The translations under genes and the position numbers were made by a program. The notes under the pieces were generated by a model. It did no database searches, was not told the DNA's origin, and saw only the letters and a program-made list of their open reading frames with translations. From positions 1 through 7,593 of the forward strand of contig JAFABT010000003.1 of the NCBI GenBank assembly GCA_023425905.1: DNA of 7,593 bases, given 5' to 3'. The DNA comes from Actinomycetes bacterium (lineage in GTDB: Bacteria > Actinomycetota > Actinomycetes > Actinomycetales > Cellulomonadaceae). How positions within the stretch are numbered: position 1 is the stretch's first letter; each line of letters opens with the position of its first letter. Positions 1 to 6,163 of the stretch are shown here, one piece after another.

Positions 1-562
1 CGAGACGGTCGACGACGCCGCGAAGCACGACCATGTCCGCTGGACGGCCGGCCTTCACCTGGTCGTAGATGATCGAGGAGACGAGCGCCTGGTCGTCCGC
101 GCTCGGCAGCACGGTCGCCACCCCCACCGCCTCGAGCGCCCGCTGGTACACCCCGGAGGACGCGGTCCCCTCGGTCGCGAGCAGCCCGACCGACGCAAGC
201 CCGGGCACCCGCGCCTGCGCCGCCGCGACCGTCTCGTCGATGATCGACACGACCGGGATCTGCACGGCGGCGTGCACCTGGTCGGTGAAGTTGTGCGCGG
301 TGTTGCACGGCACGACGATGAACGACGCGCCGTACCGTTCGAGGCGCCGGGCGTCCTCCGCCATGACAGGACCCGGGTCCTCCTGCGACGCCCCGACGAG
401 GAACGCGGTGCGGTCCGGGATCGTCGCGTGCTGGGAGACGACGAGGTCGACGTGCTCCTGGTCCCGGGCAGCGGCGGTGAGCCGGACGATCTTGTCGAGG
501 AAGTAGACGGTGGCGAGCGGACCCACGCCGCCGATGACCCCGACCGGACCGTCGGCCGTCAT
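1..562 (-). CDS. Aspartate/glutamate racemase family protein, C-terminus cut by window edge
   Basis: Translating the minus strand from the ATG at 562-560 gives 187 uninterrupted residues running off the left edge. The protein opens with the family signature IGGVGPLAT (residues 10-18). It then has VVPCNTAHNF (83-92), where Cys86 is the first catalytic cysteine, and GLLATEGT (126-133), typical of the RacX/YgeA-like Asp/Glu racemase family. These cofactor-independent cytosolic enzymes use two cysteines to interconvert L- and D-amino acids. Family members are about 230-240 residues, so roughly 45-50 are missing here, including the second cysteine (usually in a GCTE motif). The ATG overlaps the stop of the upstream ATP-grasp gene as ATGA, implying translational coupling. 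Next to a D-aspartate-ligase-like gene, the inferred role is supplying D-Asp, or possibly D-Glu, for the peptidoglycan bridge. Substrate cannot be read from sequence, and essential glutamate racemase MurI is a different subfamily. Confidence 0.88.
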   Translation of the reverse strand, partial: MTADGPVGVIGGVGPLATVYFLDKIVRLTAAARDQEHVDLVVSQHATIPDRTAFLVGASQEDPGPVMAEDARRLERYGASFIVVPCNTAHNFTDQVHAAVQIPVVSIIDETVAAAQARVPGLASVGLLATEGTASSGVYQRALEAVGVATVLPSADDQALVSSIIYDQVKAGRPADMVVLRGVVDRL

Positions 563-1845
563 GACAGTCCGGCTCGCGCCGCGTCGCGCGCCGCGATCGG
601 GTAGTGCGTCGCGTACTTGCGGAACTGGTTGAGCTGGTTCGCGAGGACGTAGGCGATGCGGCGCGGGTCCCACTCCGCCCGGTACCACAGCGGGTTCGTC
701 GACCGTCGGCGCCTCATGAGGCGCGACGCCCGCCGCCGCAGCTCGGGGTCAGCGACGTAGCGCAACAGCAGCGGCCACGGCAGCACCGTGTAGAGGTGGG
801 GACGGGTCACCTCGAGCCCGGGTGCGCCGTCTGCGTCCTCCGCCCGCGCGAGCACCTGTCGACCCTCGACGTAGTCGCGGACGTAGGCCTCGGCCGTGTT
901 GCGACCCGCTGCCGTGATGTAGAAGTTCGACCGCCCGAGCCGAGGGTTGAGCTCGAAGAAGACCGTGCGCCCGTCACGCGGGTCGAACTTGAGGTCGAAG
1001 TTCGCGTACCCGGTCCATCCGATGTGCTCGAGGAGCCGCACGGCCTGCGCGACGACCTCCGGGTTGGGCTGGGTGATGATGCCTGCCGGGTTCCCGAGCG
1101 CACCCGGCGTGTGCTCCTCGAGCAGGACGTGCCCGAAGGACGCGAACTGCACCTTGCCAGCCTGGTTCGAGTAGCACGTGAGGATGCGCATCCCCGAGTC
1201 GTCGCCCGGGATGAAGTCCTGGATGACGAAGGTGTCGCGGTACCCCGACGCCTCGACGCGGGCGAGCAGCTCGGCGAGCTCCTCGGGCGACGCGACCGTG
1301 AAGACCTTCTTCTTCCCGGGGAAGTCGACGAGGTGATACGCCGCGGTGCTGCCGGTCTTCGCGATGACGGGGAAGGTGAGTCCGCTCGTGTCCGGCGCGT
1401 CACCCGAGCCGACGTGGTGGACGACGGTGCGAGGGTGCGCGAGACCGAGCTCCGCGCACAGCTCGCCGAACCGGACCTTGTCGGTCACGAGGTCGAGCAG
1501 CTCGACCGGCACGTACGGGATCGTGTAGACGTCCTCGAGCCGGTCCCTGTTCTCGACCGCGGCCCGCACGAGCCAGTCGGCGCTGCCGAGCAGCAGGAGG
1601 GTCTGCCCCTCGTGCTGCTCGGCGATGCGGCGAAGCGTCGCAACCAGTCGGTCGGCGTCGTCCATCTCCGGTTCGACGACGCTCGTGAGGATCCGCGAGT
1701 GCCGCACGAGACCCGTCGAGGCGCTCGAGACGACGACGGACCGCACTCCGTACGCCTCGTGGAAGGTGCGCGCGAGGCTGTACGCACCGATGTCCCCACC
1801 GAGGATGACGGGCTGCAGATGCCGCCCTCGCGCGCGCTGCCTCAC
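559..1845 (-). CDS. ATP-grasp ligase resembling D-aspartate ligase (Aslfm type) of peptidoglycan cross-bridge synthesis
   Basis: A 428-residue cytosolic ATP-grasp enzyme with no signal peptide or membrane segment. Residues 12-120 form the pre-ATP-grasp part (PVILGGDIGAYSLARTFHE). TDK (121-123) and FPVIAKTGS (158-166, Lys163) carry the ATP-contacting lysines. FVIQDFIPGDDSGMRI (206-221), ANFDLKFDPRDG (281-292) and FFELNPRLGRSN (296-307, with Glu298 and Asn300 as likely metal ligands) complete the fold. The VIQDFIPGDDS and GHVLLEE stretches and the length resemble, from memory, Enterococcus faecium D-aspartate ligase, which adds D-Asp to the lysine side chain of the UDP-MurNAc-pentapeptide precursor. 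A basic, Arg-rich tail (about 365-428) follows. The start is a GTG in a GTGA overlap with the stop of gnd, and there is no clear ribosome site of its own. The neighbouring racemase supports a D-amino acid substrate. D-Glu or another carboxylate remains possible. Confidence 0.78.
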   Translation of the reverse strand: MRQRARGRHLQPVILGGDIGAYSLARTFHEAYGVRSVVVSSASTGLVRHSRILTSVVEPEMDDADRLVATLRRIAEQHEGQTLLLLGSADWLVRAAVENRDRLEDVYTIPYVPVELLDLVTDKVRFGELCAELGLAHPRTVVHHVGSGDAPDTSGLTFPVIAKTGSTAAYHLVDFPGKKKVFTVASPEELAELLARVEASGYRDTFVIQDFIPGDDSGMRILTCYSNQAGKVQFASFGHVLLEEHTPGALGNPAGIITQPNPEVVAQAVRLLEHIGWTGYANFDLKFDPRDGRTVFFELNPRLGRSNFYITAAGRNTAEAYVRDYVEGRQVLARAEDADGAPGLEVTRPHLYTVLPWPLLLRYVADPELRRRASRLMRRRRSTNPLWYRAEWDPRRIAYVLANQLNQFRKYATHYPIAARDAARAGLS

Positions 1846-3281
1846 GCGGGCTGCTCGGTGCGGTCACCGGTCCACTGGGTGTGGAAGGTCCCGGGTCGAT
1901 CGGTGCGCTGGTAGGTGTGCGCGCCGAAGAAGTCGCGCTGTGCCTGGATGAGGTTGGCGGGCAGCCGCTCGTCACGCACGCCGTCGTAGTAGGACAGCGA
2001 GGAGGCGAACGCGGGGACCGGCACACCGTTGAGCGCGGCCTGCGAGACGATCCGACGCCACGCCGGGACGGCGACCCCGACCTGCTCGGTGAAGTACGGG
2101 TCGGCGAGCAGCAACGCGAGCTCGGCGTCCCGCTCGTACGCCTCGGTGATGCGGTTGAGGAACCGGGCGCGGATGATGCAGCCGCCGCGCCAGATCCGAG
2201 CCATGGCCCCCCGGTCGATGTCCCAACCGAACTCGGCCGACGCCGCGGCGATCTGGTCGAAGCCCTGGGAGTACGCGACGACCTTCGACGCGAAGAGCGC
2301 CTGACGCACGTCCTCGATGAACGCGTCGCGATCGGTCACCTGCCACGTGCCCGCGTGACCGGGCAGCGCCGCCGCACCGGCCGTGCGCTGCGGCACCGAG
2401 CCGGACAGCGCCCGGGCGAACGTGGCCTCGGCGATCCCGGTGATCGGCACGCCGAGGTCGAGCGCGTTCTGGACGGTCCACCGACCGGTGCCCTTCTGCT
2501 CGGCCCGGTCGAGGACGATGTCGACGAACGCCTTGCCGGTCTCCGCGTCCACGTGCGCGAGGACCTCGGCGGTGATCTCGATGAGGAAGGACTCGAGGTC
2601 CCCTGTGTTCCACTCGGCGAAGATCTCGCCGATCTCCGCCGCGGAGGCGCCCAGACCCTGCTTGAGCAGGTCGTATGCCTCTGCGATGAGCTGCATGTCG
2701 GCGTACTCGATGCCGTTGTGCACCATCTTGACGAAGTGGCCGGCGCCGTCCGGGCCGACGTAGGTGCAGCACGGGGTGCCGTCGACCTTGGCGGAGATCT
2801 TCTCGAGGATCGGGCCGAGGGTGACGTAGGACTCCTTCGAGCCGCCGGGCATGATCGAGGGGCCGAGGAGGGCACCCTCTTCACCGCCCGAGACGCCCGT
2901 GCCGACGAAGTGGAGGCCGAGCTCCTTGAGCTCGGCCTCACGGCGGCGCGTGTCGGGGAAGTGCGCGTTGCCCGCGTCGATGATGACGTCGCCCGGCTCG
3001 AGGTGGGCGACGAGCTCGGCGATGACGGCGTCGGTGGGAGCGCCCGCCTTCACCATGATGACGACCTTGCGCGGCCGCTCGATCGACGCGACGAAGTCGG
3101 CGACGTCCTCCGAGGCGATGAACGTCCCCTCGTCCCCGTGGTCGGCGACGAGGGAGGCCGTCTTGGCATAGGACCGGTTGTGCACAGCGACCGTGAACCC
3201 GTTGCGCGCGAAGTTGCGCGCGAGGTTCCGGCCCATGACGGCGAGGCCGGTCACACCGATGTGGGCAAGGGCAGCAGCCAT
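1842..3281 (-). CDS. gnd: 6-phosphogluconate dehydrogenase, decarboxylating (GndA type)
   Basis: The 479-residue protein matches the usual 470-480 length of the homodimeric NADP-linked enzyme that converts 6-phosphogluconate to ribulose 5-phosphate, CO2 and NADPH in the oxidative pentose phosphate pathway. The N-terminal Rossmann domain shows GLAVMGRNLA (12-21) and HNRS (34-37), the latter expected of NADP binding. Substrate and catalytic motifs follow: AGNAHFPDT (103-111), VSGGEEGA (130-137), and GHFVKMVHNGIEY (181-193) with Lys185, His188, Asn189 and Glu192. The helical domain has IIRARFLNRI (369-378), and the tail has FHTQWTGDR (466-474). The ATG at 3281 has a strong Shine-Dalgarno seven bases upstream. 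It is the first gene of a three-gene minus-strand run. Its stop overlaps the GTG start of the ATP-grasp gene, so this housekeeping enzyme appears to drive two cell-wall genes. All key residues are present and there is no sign of damage. Confidence 0.97.
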   Translation of the reverse strand: MAAALAHIGVTGLAVMGRNLARNFARNGFTVAVHNRSYAKTASLVADHGDEGTFIASEDVADFVASIERPRKVVIMVKAGAPTDAVIAELVAHLEPGDVIIDAGNAHFPDTRRREAELKELGLHFVGTGVSGGEEGALLGPSIMPGGSKESYVTLGPILEKISAKVDGTPCCTYVGPDGAGHFVKMVHNGIEYADMQLIAEAYDLLKQGLGASAAEIGEIFAEWNTGDLESFLIEITAEVLAHVDAETGKAFVDIVLDRAEQKGTGRWTVQNALDLGVPITGIAEATFARALSGSVPQRTAGAAALPGHAGTWQVTDRDAFIEDVRQALFASKVVAYSQGFDQIAAASAEFGWDIDRGAMARIWRGGCIIRARFLNRITEAYERDAELALLLADPYFTEQVGVAVPAWRRIVSQAALNGVPVPAFASSLSYYDGVRDERLPANLIQAQRDFFGAHTYQRTDRPGTFHTQWTGDRTEQPA

Positions 3282-3288
3282 GAGGGCG

Positions 3289-3295
3289 CTCCTTC
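3289..3295 (-). promoter_or_regulatory. Shine-Dalgarno site of gnd
   Basis: Read on the minus strand this is GAAGGAG, seven bases before the gnd ATG. It is the only canonical ribosome site in the minus-strand run; the two downstream genes start inside overlaps instead. It settles the gnd start at 3281. Confidence 0.75.
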
Positions 3296-3329
3296 GAAGA
3301 GTGAGGTGCGTGCGCGACCGACGGCGGTA

Positions 3330-3364
3330 GGGCGGTCGGTGACCCGCGGGGTCACGACCGTCCC
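3330..3364 (-). promoter_or_regulatory. Long interrupted hairpin in the predicted gnd leader
   Basis: The core is a perfect inverted repeat, GTGACCC (3339-3345), loop GCG, GGGTCAC (3349-3355). The stem continues with CGGTC (3333-3337) against GACCG (3356-3360), skipping G3338. It continues again with GGG (3330-3332) against CCC (3362-3364), skipping T3361. That gives 15 base pairs with two single-base bulges. CGACCG at 3315-3320 could instead pair with CGGTCG at 3333-3338, so two mutually exclusive folds are possible. It lies between divergent starts, so it is not a terminator for a completed gene. It could be a leader control element, a protein-binding palindrome or chance in GC-rich DNA. 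Confidence 0.4.
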
Positions 3365-3402
3365 TGGACGCGTGCAGTCGCGACGTCGTCGTCGGTCACG
3401 TC

Positions 3403-3430
3403 AGCCTATCGCCCGGCGGAACGGTGGCGA
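3403..3430 (-). promoter_or_regulatory. Candidate gnd promoter
   Basis: On the minus strand, 3408-3403 reads TAGGCT, fitting the actinobacterial TAnnnT -10 pattern. Sixteen bases upstream, 3430-3425 reads TCGCCA, a weak four-of-six match to TTGACA. Transcription from here would give a leader of about 115 bases containing the 3330-3364 hairpin. The prediction rests on pattern only. Confidence 0.33.
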
Positions 3431-3468
3431 CCGGCGTGCCGCTCCGCGAGACCCGAGCGGCCCGCGCC

Positions 3469-3474
3469 TAGGCT
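3469..3474 (+). promoter_or_regulatory. -10 box of a probable leaderless promoter for the DUF3000 gene
   Basis: TAGGCT fits TAnnnT and ends six bases before the GTG at 3481, so transcription should begin at or very near the start codon. There is no Shine-Dalgarno in the short gap and no convincing -35 box. This spacing is the usual leaderless arrangement in actinobacteria. The same hexamer occurs on the opposite strand at 3403-3408 for gnd. Confidence 0.45.
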
Positions 3475-3480
3475 CACGGT

Positions 3481-4059
3481 GTGATCACGGCCGACAAGGG
3501 GGGCGCCCCGCCCGAGTTCCTCGCGGCGCTGCGTTCGCTGCGCGCGACCGCGCTGCGACCCGAGATCCACCTCGAGGAGGCCCCCGGCCCAGGCCGGATC
3601 GCCCCGTGGACCGCGGCGCTCACCGCGGAGCTCGTGCCCGCACGCGGCAGCGACCAGGAGTCCGCCTCGGGCCGGTTCGTCGTGCTGCACGACCCTGCCG
3701 GCCAGGAGGCGTGGACCGGCACGTTCCGGCTCGTCACGCTCACCCGGGCCACGCTCGAGGCCGAGCTCGGGGCGGACCCGCTGCTGTCCGAGGTCGCGTG
3801 GTCGTGGCTGCGGGACGCGATGGCCGAGCACGGCCTCGACCCCGATGCCGCGGGCGGCACGGTGACCCGCGTGATCTCCGACTCCTTCGGGGTGCTCGCC
3901 GAGCGCCGCAGCGAGGTCGAGGTCGAGCTGCGCGCCTCGTGGAGCCCGACATCGTGCGACCTCAGCCGGGACCTGCGCGCCTGGGGCACGCTGCTGTGCA
4001 CCGCGGCCGGGCTCGCGCCGCTGCCCGAGGGCGTCACGCCGCTCGGGCCGCGCCGCTAG
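3481..4059 (+). CDS. DUF3000 family protein
   Basis: The 192-residue protein of unknown function matches the DUF3000 family, which I know only from actinobacteria. Recognisable blocks are LRPEI (25-29), VVLHDPAGQEAW followed by GTFRLVTL (67-87), ADPLLSEVAWSWL (98-110), GTVTRVISDSFG (126-137) and RASW (151-154). A Cys and AGL motif near the end (173-178) follows. No signal peptide or membrane helix is visible, so it is presumably a small soluble cytosolic protein. The GTG at 3481 is taken as the start because a TAGGCT box lies six bases upstream and the conserved part begins by about residue 10. It is first in the plus-strand order DUF3000, LuxR-type regulator, ribonuclease D, fadA, fadB. That recurring neighbourhood is the best functional clue available, but no biochemical role can be assigned. 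Confidence 0.9.
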   Translation: MITADKGGAPPEFLAALRSLRATALRPEIHLEEAPGPGRIAPWTAALTAELVPARGSDQESASGRFVVLHDPAGQEAWTGTFRLVTLTRATLEAELGADPLLSEVAWSWLRDAMAEHGLDPDAAGGTVTRVISDSFGVLAERRSEVEVELRASWSPTSCDLSRDLRAWGTLLCTAAGLAPLPEGVTPLGPRR

Positions 4060-4064
4060 GGCGC

Positions 4065-4096
4065 GACCGTCACCGCCTGCGTCGGCAGGCTCGGTC
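4065..4096 (+). terminator. Hairpin just after the DUF3000 gene, possible terminator
   Basis: Six bases past the DUF3000 stop, GACCG (4065-4069) pairs with CGGTC (4092-4096). Inside it, GCCTGC (4075-4080) pairs perfectly with GCAGGC (4085-4090) around a GTCG loop. There is no T-run afterwards, so it is not a canonical intrinsic terminator. GC-rich actinobacteria often have such T-less hairpins at gene ends. Confidence 0.38.
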
Positions 4097-4220
4097 AGGT
4101 CGCCCCTCACGCTCAAGGATCGCGTCGTCTGCGTCGATAAGGCGGGTGTCGCACGTCACGATCGCGTGCGCGCGTCGCAGCCATCGTCCAGGCCGAGCAC
4201 CGGAGAACCTCCTGACCACC

Positions 4221-4829
4221 GTGACGACCGGAGAGTCGCCCGACCGCGTCGTCGGGCGCACGGTCGCGCCTGCGCTGCCGGTGCCGCGGCGGCAGCGTCC
4301 CCAGGCGGAGCGCTCCGGGGACGCGCACCAGGGTGAGCGGTCGGTCACGGATCGTCGCGGGAGCGCTGCCGCAGCGGTGCTGGCCGCGCCGGGGGCGCGG
4401 GGGCACCTCGTCGTCGTCATGGCGCGCCTCCCCCGCGGCAGCGCGGTCGGGCTCGTGCGCACGCTGCACCGCCGACACGCGACCGAGGCCGTCGTCCTCA
4501 CCCGGGACGCCGAGCGACAGGAGATCCTCACCCTGCTCGCGGGGGGTGTGCGCTCGGTCGTCGCGACCGCACCGTCGTCCGCGCCCCAGGCGCGCCCGCT
4601 CGATCACCAGACGACGGCAGCCTCCCAGCGGCGGCCGGTGCTCACCGAGCGTGAGCTCACGGTGCTCGCGCTCGTCGCCGACGGCCGGTCGAACAAGCTC
4701 GTGGGCGAGGCGCTCGACCTGTCCGCACTCACGGTGAAGAGCCACCTGTCACGGATCGCACGCAAGCTCGGCACGGGTGACCGCGCGGCCATGGTCGCCG
4801 TCGCGCTCAGGCGCGGCCTGCTCACCTAG
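4221..4829 (+). CDS. LuxR-type (NarL/FixJ-like) regulator with degenerate receiver domain
   Basis: The C-terminus is a clear LuxR helix-turn-helix. LTERELTVLALVADGRSN (141-158) is followed by ALTVKSHLSRIARKLGTGDR (169-188), ending AMVAVALRRGLLT. Residues 62-116 resemble the second half of a response-regulator receiver: HLVVVMARLPRGS corresponds to the strand that normally carries the phosphoacceptor Asp, and AVVLT (90-94) to the next strand. Met67 occupies the Asp position and the usual lysine near 115 is absent, so canonical phosphorylation is unlikely. Residues 1-60 are low-complexity and barely receiver-like. The start is uncertain: GTG 4221 gives 202 residues, close to related proteins. 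GTG 4146 would add 25 residues, and ATG 4419 would begin at Met67. The only nearby ribosome-like site, GGAG (4202-4205), is 15 bases from 4221, which is too far. It is a probable DNA-binding regulator; its targets are unknown. Confidence 0.75.
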   Translation: MTTGESPDRVVGRTVAPALPVPRRQRPQAERSGDAHQGERSVTDRRGSAAAAVLAAPGARGHLVVVMARLPRGSAVGLVRTLHRRHATEAVVLTRDAERQEILTLLAGGVRSVVATAPSSAPQARPLDHQTTAASQRRPVLTERELTVLALVADGRSNKLVGEALDLSALTVKSHLSRIARKLGTGDRAAMVAVALRRGLLT

Positions 4830-4901
4830 ATCGCGTGCGGAGCGGCGTGCTCATCTCCCGTCCCTGCGGCGCGGTTCGCTCACGAAGACCCCTGCGGCAA
4901 C

Positions 4902-4907
4902 TACCGT
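4902..4907 (+). promoter_or_regulatory. -10 box of a probable leaderless promoter for ribonuclease D
   Basis: TACCGT fits TAnnnT and is followed by seven bases before the ATG at 4915, with no Shine-Dalgarno between. Transcription would then start at or beside the ATG. No clear -35 box was found. The arrangement repeats that seen upstream of the DUF3000 gene and supports choosing 4915 over in-frame starts further upstream. Confidence 0.42.
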
Positions 4908-4914
4908 AGATGGG

Positions 4915-6162
4915 ATGAGCACCGAAGCGTCCGGCACGTCCGACCTCGACACGACGCCCGACCTCGTCCCGCTCGTCGAACCCGCCGAGGGCGTGCCCGC
5001 GGTCATCGCCCGACCGGACCATCTCGCAGCCGCGGTCGAGGCCTTCTCGCTCGGCACCGGCCCGGTCGCCGTCGACGCGGAGCGCGCCTCCGGATACCGC
5101 TACGGCCAGAGCACCTACCTCGTCCAGATGAGGCGGGAGGGCGCTGGCACGGTCCTCATCGATCCGATCGCGCTGCCTGATCTCTCGGCGATGTCGGAGG
5201 CGTTGCGGGGCGTCGAGTGGGTGTTCCACGCGGCCTCGCAGGACTTGCCCGGCCTTGCGGAGCAGGGGCTGCGGCCCAGCCGGGTCTTCGACACCGAGCT
5301 GGGGGCACGACTGCTCGGCATGGAGCGCGTCGGGCTCGCCGCGGTCGTCGCGGAGCTGCTGGGCCTCAGCCTCGCGAAGGAGCACTCGGCGGTCGACTGG
5401 TCGACACGGCCGCTGCCGGAGGACTGGCTGCGGTATGCAGCGCTCGACGTCGAGGTGCTCATCGAGCTGCGCGAGATCATCGCCGAGCGCCTCGCGGTGT
5501 CGGGCAAGGCGGAGTGGGCGGCCCAGGAGTTCGAGGCGGTGCGCACCGCACCGCCCGCGGAGCCCAAGGTCGACCCGTGGCGCAAGGTGTCGGGACTGCA
5601 CGCGATCCGGGACCGTCGCCGGCTCGCGGTCGTGCGGGAGATGTGGCTCACCCGTGACGAGAACGCCCGCCGACGCGACATCGCCCAGGGCCGCGTGCTC
5701 CCGGACCGGGCGATCGTTGCTGCTGCGACGGCCCTGCCTCGGTCCGTCGACCAGCTCGTCGCCCTGCCCGCGTTCTCGGGCAAGGGCACGCGACGTCGCG
5801 CCGCTCTGTGGCAGGCGGCCATCGACCGTGCGCTGCACCTGCCGGAGGACGCGCTGCCGTCGCTCCGCGGTCCGCGCGCCGACGGGCCTCCCCCGCCGCG
5901 GGCGTGGGCCGAACGTGACCCTGAGGCGGCTGCCCGGTTGGCTGCGGCCCGTGCCGTGATGCAGGAGATCGCTGCGACGCACACCCTCCCCGTGGAGAAC
6001 CTCCTCCAGCCCGACCTGCTGCGCCGGCTGTGCTGGCGGCCGCCCACGATCGATGTCGAGCACGTCGCCGAGGCGCTGCGCGCGGGTGGCGCACGCGCCT
6101 GGCAGGTCGACCTCGTCGCCGCGCCGGTCACGCACGCGCTCGTCTCGGTTACCGTGGAGTAA
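4915..6162 (+). CDS. rnd: Ribonuclease D, DEDDy 3'-5' exonuclease with HRDC domain
   Basis: The 415-residue protein has the DEDDy exonuclease residues in order: AVDAERASGYRYG with Asp54 and Glu56, FHAASQDLPGL with Asp110, and YAALDVEVL with Tyr174 and Asp178. These bind the two metal ions for 3'-to-5' trimming of RNA, in known members the 3' ends of tRNA and other stable RNA precursors. A helical HRDC nucleic-acid-binding domain follows (about 222-310: PWRKVSGL, then LPDRAIV and LPAFSGKG). A proline-rich linker and a helical C-terminal region of about 90 residues come after it. The reading frame is open back to 4777, but ATG 4915 is preferred because the TACCGT box lies directly before it and nothing upstream looks like protein sequence. 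It follows the LuxR-type gene by 85 bases, so it is probably transcribed separately. Active-site residues are intact. Confidence 0.93.
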   Translation: MSTEASGTSDLDTTPDLVPLVEPAEGVPAVIARPDHLAAAVEAFSLGTGPVAVDAERASGYRYGQSTYLVQMRREGAGTVLIDPIALPDLSAMSEALRGVEWVFHAASQDLPGLAEQGLRPSRVFDTELGARLLGMERVGLAAVVAELLGLSLAKEHSAVDWSTRPLPEDWLRYAALDVEVLIELREIIAERLAVSGKAEWAAQEFEAVRTAPPAEPKVDPWRKVSGLHAIRDRRRLAVVREMWLTRDENARRRDIAQGRVLPDRAIVAAATALPRSVDQLVALPAFSGKGTRRRAALWQAAIDRALHLPEDALPSLRGPRADGPPPPRAWAERDPEAAARLAAARAVMQEIAATHTLPVENLLQPDLLRRLCWRPPTIDVEHVAEALRAGGARAWQVDLVAAPVTHALVSVTVE

Positions 6163-6163
6163 C
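6148..6163. promoter_or_regulatory. Inverted repeat ahead of fadA, candidate operator
   Basis: GTTAC (6148-6152), six bases, then GTAAC (6159-6163) is a perfect 5+5 inverted repeat. It covers the last codons and stop of rnd and overlaps the TAACAT box at 6160-6165. An A/T-containing palindrome is conspicuous in such GC-rich DNA. Its size and position suit a dimeric repressor such as a TetR-family regulator of fatty acid genes. No regulator is identified. Confidence 0.38.

Noticed and set aside
69..604. Plus-strand frames opposite the racemase (69-506 and 272-604)
   Set aside because: The minus strand encodes a clear racemase with its catalytic cysteine across this whole stretch.
559..1845. 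Reading the ATP-grasp gene as a purine or carbamoyl-phosphate enzyme
   Set aside because: Length, the FIPGDDS and GHVLLEE stretches and the adjacent racemase fit a D-aspartate-ligase-like enzyme better than PurK, PurD or CarB.
604..1914. A 436-codon plus-strand frame opposite the ATP-grasp gene
   Set aside because: Its composition is Arg/Val/Asp-rich antisense of a well-supported gene, with no recognisable motif.
1881..4829. A 982-codon open frame on the plus strand
   Set aside because: It runs antisense through gnd, across the promoter region and through DUF3000 in another frame. Stop codons are rare in such GC-rich DNA. Only its last part, from about 4221, encodes a recognisable protein (the LuxR-type regulator).
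4777..4914. N-terminal extension of ribonuclease D from 4777
   Set aside because: It overlaps the end of the LuxR-type gene, has a low-complexity Arg/Ser-rich translation and lies upstream of the TACCGT box next to ATG 4915.
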